A stretch of DNA of 21,776 nucleotides, taken from UBA7236 sp036734545 (GTDB taxonomy: Bacteria; Bacteroidota; Bacteroidia; Chitinophagales; BACL12). Position 1 is the first letter of the stretch. The number at the start of each line of letters is the position of its first letter. Location: NCBI GenBank assembly GCA_036734545.1, contig DAIMYJ010000049.1, positions 1-21,776 on the forward strand, read 5' to 3'. Shown here one piece after another: positions 7,795 to 13,511 of the stretch. Made by a program: the position numbers and the translations under genes. Under the pieces are notes generated by a model. It was not told where the DNA came from and searched no databases. It worked only from the letters and a program-made list of their open reading frames with translations.

Positions 7795-8964
7795 TTAATG
7801 GATGAGTTGTTGATTGATCCAGGAGAGGTAATAATCCTCCACTTCCAGTTCGATGGCTGTTTCGGTAATGGAGACCGGCTTGAACGGATCGATCATCACC
7901 GCCAGTTCCTTGGTTTCTTTCTTACCGATACTGCGCTCGATTGCGCCGGGATGCGGACCATGCGGCAGGCCGGCAGGATGCAGTGTGAGCTGTCCCTGCT
8001 GAATATTGTTGCGGCTCATGAATTCGCCCTCCACATAATACAAGATCTCATCACTGTCGATATTGCTATGGTGGTAAGGCGCAGGTATCGCATCCGGATG
8101 GTAGTCATACATACGCGGCACAAAAGAGCACACAACGAAATTGTTACCCTCGAAATTCTGATGGATCGGCGGCGGCATATGGATGCGGCCTGTGAGCGGT
8201 TCGAAATTGTGGATGTTAAAGGCATATGGATATAAATATCCATCCCAGCCTACCACATCAAACGGATGCGTGGCATAGGTATACGGGAACACCTGTCCAC
8301 GCTTCTTGATCATGATCTCAAACTCCCCTTCCTGATCATAGGTGATCAGGTTACCCGGTTTTTTGAAATCGCGTTCGCAGAACGGTGAATGCTCCAGCAG
8401 CTGGCCAAACTCGTTGCGATAACGGCGTGGCGTATAAACGGGACTGAAGGACTCGATGAATAGGAAACGGTTATCCTCCGAATCAAACTCTATTTGGTAT
8501 ACGGTTCCGCGTGGGATGACCAGATAGTCGTGCGGTTCAAATTCGATCTCACCATACATGGTGCGGAGGGTTCCGGAACCTTTATGGATGAAGATCAGCT
8601 CATCGGCATCGGCATTCTTGAAAAAATATTCCGGCGACATAGATGGCGCTGCCAGTCCGATATGGAGGTCGCTGTTCACGAACAGCACTTTGCGGCTCTG
8701 CAGGTAATCCTCTTCAGCCGGGATATCGAATCCACTGAAGCTGAGCATACGCATATTGTTCTCTATGGCCACACGCGGGCGCATGTCGAACGGACTGCCG
8801 GTGCGCAACACCTGCGTGGGGGGATAGATGTGGTAAACAAGTGATGACAGGCTACTGAAACCCTGAGTGCCCACAAGCTCTTCATTATAGAGCCTGCCGG
8901 AATCGTTGCGGTATACGATATGCCGCTTGTTCGGGATCTTGCCGAGTTGATGGTACATTGGCAT
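7795..8964 (-). CDS. hmgA: Homogentisate 1,2-dioxygenase
   Basis: Opens the ring of homogentisate to give maleylacetoacetate with Fe(II) and O2. The 389-residue cupin-fold protein has the family N-terminal motif GFSSLSSLVYH (35-45) and the substrate/iron region PYHHSNIDSDEILYYVEGEF (296-315), with H299 and D305 or E306 in the positions of the human H335/E341 ligands. The third His is H335 in LPHGPHPG (333-340). It is shorter than the human and Pseudomonas enzymes (about 440) but in the range I expect for Bacteroidota versions. Two in-frame starts compete: ATG at 8964 (MPMYHQ) and at 8958 (MYHQ). It is followed by hpd and probably shares its transcript. No clear promoter is visible upstream. 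Confidence 0.95.
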   Translation of the reverse strand: MPMYHQLGKIPNKRHIVYRNDSGRLYNEELVGTQGFSSLSSLVYHIYPPTQVLRTGSPFDMRPRVAIENNMRMLSFSGFDIPAEEDYLQSRKVLFVNSDLHIGLAAPSMSPEYFFKNADADELIFIHKGSGTLRTMYGEIEFEPHDYLVIPRGTVYQIEFDSEDNRFLFIESFSPVYTPRRYRNEFGQLLEHSPFCERDFKKPGNLITYDQEGEFEIMIKKRGQVFPYTYATHPFDVVGWDGYLYPYAFNIHNFEPLTGRIHMPPPIHQNFEGNNFVVCSFVPRMYDYHPDAIPAPYHHSNIDSDEILYYVEGEFMSRNNIQQGQLTLHPAGLPHGPHPGAIERSIGKKETKELAVMIDPFKPVSITETAIELEVEDYYLSWINQQLIH

Positions 8965-9090
8965 GGAATGATCAATTTATCCCACAAATTTCCCGGTATG
9001 GACAGGCTTTGCGGGTGACTTATGTCATTGGGGGAGGTGATATGTTGCAGGGGTTTTGGGGTGGCATTTATCACACCTGACCTCACCCCT

Positions 9091-9134
9091 CCCTCTCCTT
9101 GCCCTAAGCGCTTTGCGCTTAGGGCGGGAGAGGG
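9091..9134. repeat. Long hairpin, probable dispersed palindromic repeat
   Basis: A perfect 11-bp stem GCCCTAAGCGC/GCGCTTAGGGC (9101-9111 and 9115-9125) with a TTT loop is extended by CCCTCTCC/GGAGAGGG (9091-9098 and 9127-9134) across a small internal loop. It occupies the intergenic space upstream of hmgA, and a scaffold gap begins 5 bp later, as expected if the sequence recurs in the genome. No T-run follows in the visible bases. The rest of 8965-9139 shows nothing recognisable. Confidence 0.6.
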
Positions 9135-9139
9135 CGATA

Positions 9140-9239
9140 NNNNNNNNNNNNNNNNNNNNNNNNNNNNNNNNNNNNNNNNNNNNNNNNNNNNNNNNNNNNN
9201 NNNNNNNNNNNNNNNNNNNNNNNNNNNNNNNNNNNNNNN
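9140..9239. other. Scaffold gap of exactly 100 N
   Basis: One hundred unknown bases, a conventional placeholder size. The true distance between the hairpin at 9134 and the tryptophanase stop codon at 9240 is unknown, and any tnaA terminator is lost here. Confidence 0.99.
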
Positions 9240-10613
9240 TCATAACTGTTCAAACCGCGCCGTAAAATGCCTCAAAAACGGCTGCTCATACACGATCTTC
9301 AAGCCGCGGGCTTTGTTGCGGGTGCGATATACTTCTTCGAACACTTCTACCACATAATCGATATGGCTTTGCGTGTATACGCGGCGGGGGATGGCCAGGC
9401 GCACGAGTTCGTGACGGGCGGGGATGAGTTTCTTTTTGGCGTCGTATTTTCCGAACATCACCGAGCCGATCTCCACGCTGCGCACGCCACCGATGGTGTA
9501 CAGCGCACAGGCGAGCGCCTGGCCGGGATATTGATGCACGGGAATATGCGGGTACAATTTCGCCGCATCTACATATACGGCATGCCCGCCGGTGGGATAC
9601 ATGATGGGAATTTTATGTGCGCGCAGATGTTCGCCCAGGTATGATGTGCTTTTGATGCGATAGTTCAGGTAATCATCTTCAAACACCTCCTGCAAACCCA
9701 CGGCTACCGCTTCCATGTCGCGGCCGCTCAGTCCGCCGTAGGTGGAAAAGCCCTCCGTAATAATGAGCAGTCCCATACAGGCATCGGCGAGTTTCTTGTC
9801 GCGCAGGGTGAGGAAGCCGCCCATGTTCACCAGGGCGTCCTTCTTAGCGCTCATGATGGAGCCGTCGGCCATGTCGAACATCTTTTTGGCGATATCGCGA
9901 TACGACATATCGGCATATCCCGGTTCCTTATGTCGGATGAACCAGGCGTTCTCGGCGATGCGACAGCAATCAAGAATCAGAAGGACCTTATGCTTCTTAC
10001 AGAGTGCCGACACCTCTTTCATATTCGCCATGGATACCGGCTGACCGCCCCCGCTGTTGTTTGTCACGGTCATGATGACGGCGGCTACCTGTTTCTTATG
10101 TTTTTTGAGGAGCTGTTCCAGTTTGGTGGTGTCCATATTGCCCTTGAAGGGGTGGTCGCTCTCAAAATCCTCGGCTTCCGGACAGGGGATGTCAAAGGCT
10201 TCCGCGCCGCTGAACTCAATGTTCGCACGCGTGGTGTCAAAATGGGTATTGCTGATGAACACTTTGTCCTTACCCCCCAGATACCCATACAGAATGCGCT
10301 CCGCCGCCCTGCCCTGATGGGTGGGCAGCACGAAGGCACAACCTGTCAGGTCGCTCACGGCGGCGTAGAACCGCTCCCAGCTCTGTGCCCCGGCGTAGGA
10401 CTCATCCGCCTGCATGATGGCCGCCCACTGGTTCTGGCTCATGGCCGAAGTGCCCGAATCGGTAAGCATATCGATGATCACCTGACTGGAATGCAGCAGG
10501 AAGGGGTTGTAATGCGCCTCTTTCAGATACTTCCTGCGCTGGGCAGGCGTGCTCATTTTCAGGGGCTCCACAGTCTTGATCCGGAAGGGCTCAATGATGG
10601 TCTTGAATGACAT
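9240..10613 (-). CDS. tnaA: Tryptophanase (tryptophan indole-lyase)
   Basis: A PLP enzyme that splits tryptophan into indole, pyruvate and ammonia. The 457 residues run from EPFRIKTVEPLK (8-19) through LTDSGT (50-55), PTHQGRAAE (97-105), GGQPVSMAN (189-197) and the PLP-lysine motif MSAKKD (K258) to LRHFTARF. It could be confused with tyrosine phenol-lyase, but from recalled family sequences the three selectivity positions are all tryptophanase-like: D126 (FDTT, Thr in phenol-lyase), I382 (VEIG, Arg in phenol-lyase) and H449 (RHFTA, Phe in phenol-lyase). The stop codon is the first three bases after the scaffold gap, so the gene is complete but only just. The contig that carries it also holds the 5' part of the tRNA locus. 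No tnaB-type permease or tnaC leader is visible. Confidence 0.93.
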   Translation of the reverse strand: MSFKTIIEPFRIKTVEPLKMSTPAQRRKYLKEAHYNPFLLHSSQVIIDMLTDSGTSAMSQNQWAAIMQADESYAGAQSWERFYAAVSDLTGCAFVLPTHQGRAAERILYGYLGGKDKVFISNTHFDTTRANIEFSGAEAFDIPCPEAEDFESDHPFKGNMDTTKLEQLLKKHKKQVAAVIMTVTNNSGGGQPVSMANMKEVSALCKKHKVLLILDCCRIAENAWFIRHKEPGYADMSYRDIAKKMFDMADGSIMSAKKDALVNMGGFLTLRDKKLADACMGLLIITEGFSTYGGLSGRDMEAVAVGLQEVFEDDYLNYRIKSTSYLGEHLRAHKIPIMYPTGGHAVYVDAAKLYPHIPVHQYPGQALACALYTIGGVRSVEIGSVMFGKYDAKKKLIPARHELVRLAIPRRVYTQSHIDYVVEVFEEVYRTRNKARGLKIVYEQPFLRHFTARFEQL

Positions 10614-10703
10614 ACGCGTGATTTGTCGGGCGAAGTTGAGACAAAAGCGGAGGCCGCGAAATGACTTTGGTCAACCCGAATACAAGTTTTTTGACCTCAG
10701 GGA

Positions 10704-10734
10704 TTTGTAAATTTCCGATCAATCTATATCTTTG
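10704..10734 (+). promoter_or_regulatory. Promoter of the tRNA-Val array
   Basis: TTTG (10704-10707), a 19-nt spacer and an exact TAnnTTTG box TATCTTTG (10727-10734) lie 17 nt before the first tRNA copy. The rest of 10614-10703, between this promoter and tnaA, shows no recognisable element. Confidence 0.65.
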
Positions 10735-10751
10735 CACTCTCGTTTTACCGA

Positions 10752-10781
10752 GGGAGCATAGCTCAGTTGGTTCAGAGCATC
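10752..10781 (+). tRNA. tRNA-Val, 5' part only, cut by scaffold gap
   Basis: The first 30 bases match the intact tRNA at 10984 exactly: acceptor strand GGGAGCA, TA, D-stem GCTC/GAGC and loop, up to GAGCATC. Sequence then becomes N, so the anticodon is not seen. It is promoter-proximal and may be a complete gene in the genome. Confidence 0.6.
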
Positions 10782-10881
10782 NNNNNNNNNNNNNNNNNNN
10801 NNNNNNNNNNNNNNNNNNNNNNNNNNNNNNNNNNNNNNNNNNNNNNNNNNNNNNNNNNNNNNNNNNNNNNNNNNNNNNNNN
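10782..10881. other. Scaffold gap of exactly 100 N inside the tRNA array
   Basis: The left contig ends at GAGCATC, exactly where the tRNA copies begin to differ, and the right contig begins at the first base of a 55-bp direct repeat. Both are signs of a break at a repeat node in the assembly graph. Confidence 0.99.
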
Positions 10882-11013
10882 GGTGAGTTTAGTTAATTGA
10901 AATATTGGGAGCATAGCTCAGTTGGTTCAGAGCATCACGCTTATGGCGGGAGGGTCCAGGTGAGTTTAGTTAATTGAAATATTGGGAGCATAGCTCAGTT
11001 GGTTCAGAGCATC
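10882..11013 (+). repeat. 55-bp direct repeat, two copies at a 77-bp period
   Basis: Bases 10882-10936 and 10959-11013 are identical. Each consists of 25 bp of AT-rich spacer followed by the first 30 bases of tRNA-Val. The 22 bp between them (10937-10958) differ from the corresponding part of the intact tRNA. Confidence 0.9.
10907..10958 (+). pseudogene. Degenerate tRNA-Val-like copy lacking T arm and 3' acceptor
   Basis: The 5' half is identical to the intact gene. It is followed by a poor anticodon stem (TCACG with CGGGA, one mismatch), a loop CTTATGG that would give anticodon UAU, and a GGGTC variable region. It then runs straight into the spacer, with no T arm and no TGCTCCC acceptor strand. 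As drawn it cannot fold into a tRNA. It is either a decayed copy or an assembly chimera. Confidence 0.65.
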
Positions 11014-11058
11014 TGCCTTACAAGCAGAGGGTCCTAGGTTCGAACCCTAGTGCTCCCA
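10984..11058 (+). tRNA. tRNA-Val (anticodon UAC)
   Basis: A complete cloverleaf: acceptor GGGAGCA/TGCTCCC, D-stem GCTC/GAGC, anticodon stem TCTGC/GCAGA with loop CTTACAA (anticodon UAC, decoding GUA), 5-nt variable loop, T-stem CTAGG/CCTAG with TTCGAAC, and discriminator A. The CCA end is not encoded (CAG follows). A terminator follows 3 bp later. Confidence 0.97.
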
Positions 11059-11061
11059 CAG

Positions 11062-11090
11062 AAAAGACCGCTTTTGCGGTCTTTTTTTTT
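11062..11090 (+). terminator. Terminator of the tRNA-Val array
   Basis: A 10-bp stem AAAAGACCGC/GCGGTCTTTT with a TTTT loop ends in a run of nine T (11082-11090). It starts 3 bp after the tRNA discriminator base. Confidence 0.93.
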
Positions 11091-11112
11091 ACCTGAAATT
11101 GTGTAGCGGATC

Positions 11113-11391
11113 ATGTGTTGTTGTTACATTCTTTACTCTACTGAACTGGACAGATTTTACATAGGCCATACCTGTGAGGATGTCCAAGAAAGATTGAGGA
11201 AGCATCTCTCCCATCATGCCGGATTTACTGCTAAGGCCAATGACTGGTCAATTGTATATTCTGAACAATACATGGATAAGTCACTAGCATACGCCCGAGA
11301 ACGTGAAATAAAAGCCTGGAAAAGTAAGCAAAGGATACGCGAACTTATCGGTGCCAAAGCAGCACAGCCGGATAGTAAAATGGCTGGATAG
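11113..11391 (+). CDS. Small GIY-YIG domain nuclease
   Basis: A 92-residue single-domain protein of the UvrC-type GIY-YIG superfamily, a likely metal-dependent DNA endonuclease. The core is CYILYS (4-9) and RFYIGHT (14-20), corresponding to the GIY and YIG strands. Conserved R27 or R29 (ERLRKH), H31 and the metal-binding Glu, likely E65 in REREIKAW, follow. No other domain is present. It starts 22 bp after the tRNA terminator, so it needs its own promoter, which I do not see. From memory, such short stand-alone GIY-YIG genes are multi-copy in Bacteroidota genomes and often sit beside RNA genes. A role in repair or in mobility is inference only. Confidence 0.88.
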   Translation: MCCCYILYSTELDRFYIGHTCEDVQERLRKHLSHHAGFTAKANDWSIVYSEQYMDKSLAYAREREIKAWKSKQRIRELIGAKAAQPDSKMAG

Positions 11392-11563
11392 CGCATTAAT
11401 TCAGCGTTCTATTAGCACTAAGGGTCCAAGATCCCATTCACAATCGCGCTTCGGAGCATACACAGAACCCCGGCGCTCCCGGTGTATCAAACCGGAACCA
11501 TCAATTTTGACCGCATGTGCAATGAAGGCAGTTGCTCACCTGCATGGGCAGAAGCCGAATTTG

Positions 11564-11571
11564 TATATTTG
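11564..11571 (+). promoter_or_regulatory. -7 box 3 nt before a start codon
   Basis: TATATTTG matches TAnnTTTG exactly and is followed by AAC and the ATG at 11575. If used, transcription would begin at or inside the start codon. No -33 TTTG at 17-19 nt is visible. The rest of 11392-11563 has no coding signal I recognise. Confidence 0.45.
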
Positions 11572-11574
11572 AAC

Positions 11575-13422
11575 ATGCAAAAACTCCTCCTCCTCCCGGC
11601 ATTGCTTCTTTGGCTTCCATTGTCAGCCCAATACAATCTGGTGCCCAATCCCAGTTTTGAGGATTATAACTCCTGCCCCGTCTCCATCTCGGGCTTTGAC
11701 TTTTATGCAGATGCGTATGTCGATGACTGGTACTCTGCCGGCGGTGGCACATCGGATTATTTCAACGCCTGCGCCGACGGCGGAACGATGGTAGACGTGC
11801 CCGATAACCTGTTCACCGACTTTCAGCCTGCCCATACCGGTGTTGGGTATGGTGGTTTTTGGGTAAACCTGTACGACAACAATACCTTTATCTACCGCGA
11901 ATATTGCCAGGCTGAACTGCTGGCACCCCTTGTGGCCGGCGAATGCTATTATGTGGAGTTCTGGAGTGCTCCGGCCACAACTTCTGACATCTTTGGCGAC
12001 ATCCACGGCACCTCCGATGCCATCGGCGCACTGCTGAGCACCGAAAAGCTCGGTGATCCTGCCGACTATGGCGTGCTTCCGGGAGACCCACAGGTAGACA
12101 ACAACGCTACCGGAAACTATATTAACCCGCCCGGCGCCTGGACCAAAGTTTCCGGGTTCATTACTGCTGAAGGCGGGGAGGACTGGATCGTGATCGGCAA
12201 TTTTCATTCGGATGATGAGATGGAATGTGTGCCCTATACCGGCGGACCGGAGGATATCACCCCGCTTGTCTACCTCTTTGTTGACGACGTGCTCGTTACA
12301 CCGGTAGATTCCATGACTTATCTGCCCGATACCATCAGCTGTAACCCTGTTGAACTGATCGCCCCCGATGGAGCCATCAGCTACCTCTGGAACACCGGCG
12401 AAACCACAGCTTCCATCACGGTGTCTGTAACCGGAACCTATTGGGTAGAGATCGAGCTACCCTGCGAAACGATCACCGATACCGCCTTCGTCCAGATCGT
12501 CGCCGATTCAACATACATCACGAACAGCGACATAGAAATCTGTTTCACTGAATTACCATACACACTGACCGGCGATCCCGCCTATGACGGATACAGCTGG
12601 AATACCGGCGAAACCACCTCCTCGATCAACATAGCTGACGGGGGTATATATGTTTTGACCGGATACAGCGACTGTGCCATTTTTGTAGACTCTTTTTCCG
12701 TTTCCGTTATTCCGCCTGCTACTGACCTGCCTGATCTCGGAAATGACACCTTGATATGCAGTGCAGAATGGTCATTGCCTTTGAGCGGACCTTCAGGATT
12801 TGCATCGTATCTCTGGAGCACAGGCGACACCACTCAACAAGTGATCATTACAGAGGCCGGTATCATCACCTTGCAGGTGACCAGCACTTGTGAAACACTA
12901 TACGATACGATCACGATCACAGAAGACCCTTATCTGCTGGCCACCATGGATCTCGGTGAAGACCTGATCCTGTGCCCACCCGCCGGCATAACCGAATACA
13001 TACTTGATCCGGCCACGGATATTCCCACCTATACCTGGAGTACGGGCGAGACCACCGAAACGATATCGGTGGATGAGGCCGGGATATATTTTGTCACGTT
13101 TGAGTCGCTGTGCAGAACGATCGCCGACACGATCGTGATCACAACGTGCACCGAGATCGCTGTGCCGGGTGCCTTTTCACCGAATGGTGATGGCACCAAT
13201 GACGTATTCACGGTGATCGCACCCGACCCTTCCGTTATCATCAGTTTCTCCATTTTCAACCGATGGGGTGAATTACTTTTTGAAGGAGATGCAGGCAACT
13301 TCAGCTGGTCCGGAGAATGGAATGGCGTAGCACAGCCCATTGGTACTTATGTGTATGTTTTGCGATATACCGAAGATGGCATCTCGAAGATCCTTCAGGG
13401 AAATTTCGTCCTCGTCCGCTGA
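11575..13422 (+). CDS. Surface protein with Ig-like repeats and type B T9SS (gliding-motility-associated) C-terminal domain
   Basis: A 615-residue exported protein. The signal peptide is 1-19 (MQKLLLLPALLLWLPLSAQ). The N-terminal region (20-245) begins NLVPNPSFEDYNSCP, a motif I know from the start of many Bacteroidota secreted proteins, and looks like a jelly-roll-type adhesive or carbohydrate-binding fold. Four Ig/PKD-like repeats follow, each marked by W-(N/S)-TG-(E/D)-TT near residues 272, 342, 414 and 488. The C-terminal domain (about 527-615, AVPGAFSPNGDGTNDVF to GNFVLVR) is the gliding-motility-associated, type B sorting signal for type IX secretion. The start at 11575 is set by the signal peptide; an ATG at 11482 would add 31 unrelated residues. 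An adhesin or extracellular matrix role is likely but unproven. Confidence 0.93.
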   Translation: MQKLLLLPALLLWLPLSAQYNLVPNPSFEDYNSCPVSISGFDFYADAYVDDWYSAGGGTSDYFNACADGGTMVDVPDNLFTDFQPAHTGVGYGGFWVNLYDNNTFIYREYCQAELLAPLVAGECYYVEFWSAPATTSDIFGDIHGTSDAIGALLSTEKLGDPADYGVLPGDPQVDNNATGNYINPPGAWTKVSGFITAEGGEDWIVIGNFHSDDEMECVPYTGGPEDITPLVYLFVDDVLVTPVDSMTYLPDTISCNPVELIAPDGAISYLWNTGETTASITVSVTGTYWVEIELPCETITDTAFVQIVADSTYITNSDIEICFTELPYTLTGDPAYDGYSWNTGETTSSINIADGGIYVLTGYSDCAIFVDSFSVSVIPPATDLPDLGNDTLICSAEWSLPLSGPSGFASYLWSTGDTTQQVIITEAGIITLQVTSTCETLYDTITITEDPYLLATMDLGEDLILCPPAGITEYILDPATDIPTYTWSTGETTETISVDEAGIYFVTFESLCRTIADTIVITTCTEIAVPGAFSPNGDGTNDVFTVIAPDPSVIISFSIFNRWGELLFEGDAGNFSWSGEWNGVAQPIGTYVYVLRYTEDGISKILQGNFVLVR

Positions 13423-13500
13423 GTCAGTGCTCCAGAATATGCCCTTTTTCGGCCGGCCGGAAACTAATTGTTTGCTGAACAACGTTATTCCATACATCCG

Positions 13501-13508
13501 TAACTTTG
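13501..13508 (+). promoter_or_regulatory. -7 box 3 nt before the AsmA-like start
   Basis: TAACTTTG matches TAnnTTTG exactly, is followed by ACC and then GTG at 13512. The box overlaps the alternative TTG start at 13506, which could not be used from this promoter. A TTTG at 13471 is 26 nt away, too far for a standard -33. Confidence 0.45.
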
Positions 13509-13511
13509 ACC

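Noticed and set aside
9240..10613. Tyrosine phenol-lyase
   Set aside because: Overall similarity fits both families, but all three selectivity residues (D126, I382, H449) are of the tryptophanase type.
13446..13463. Imperfect hairpin TTTCGGCCGGCCGGAAA as terminator of the surface protein gene
   Set aside because: The pairing is self-complementary and bulged, and no T-run follows; at most a weak structure.
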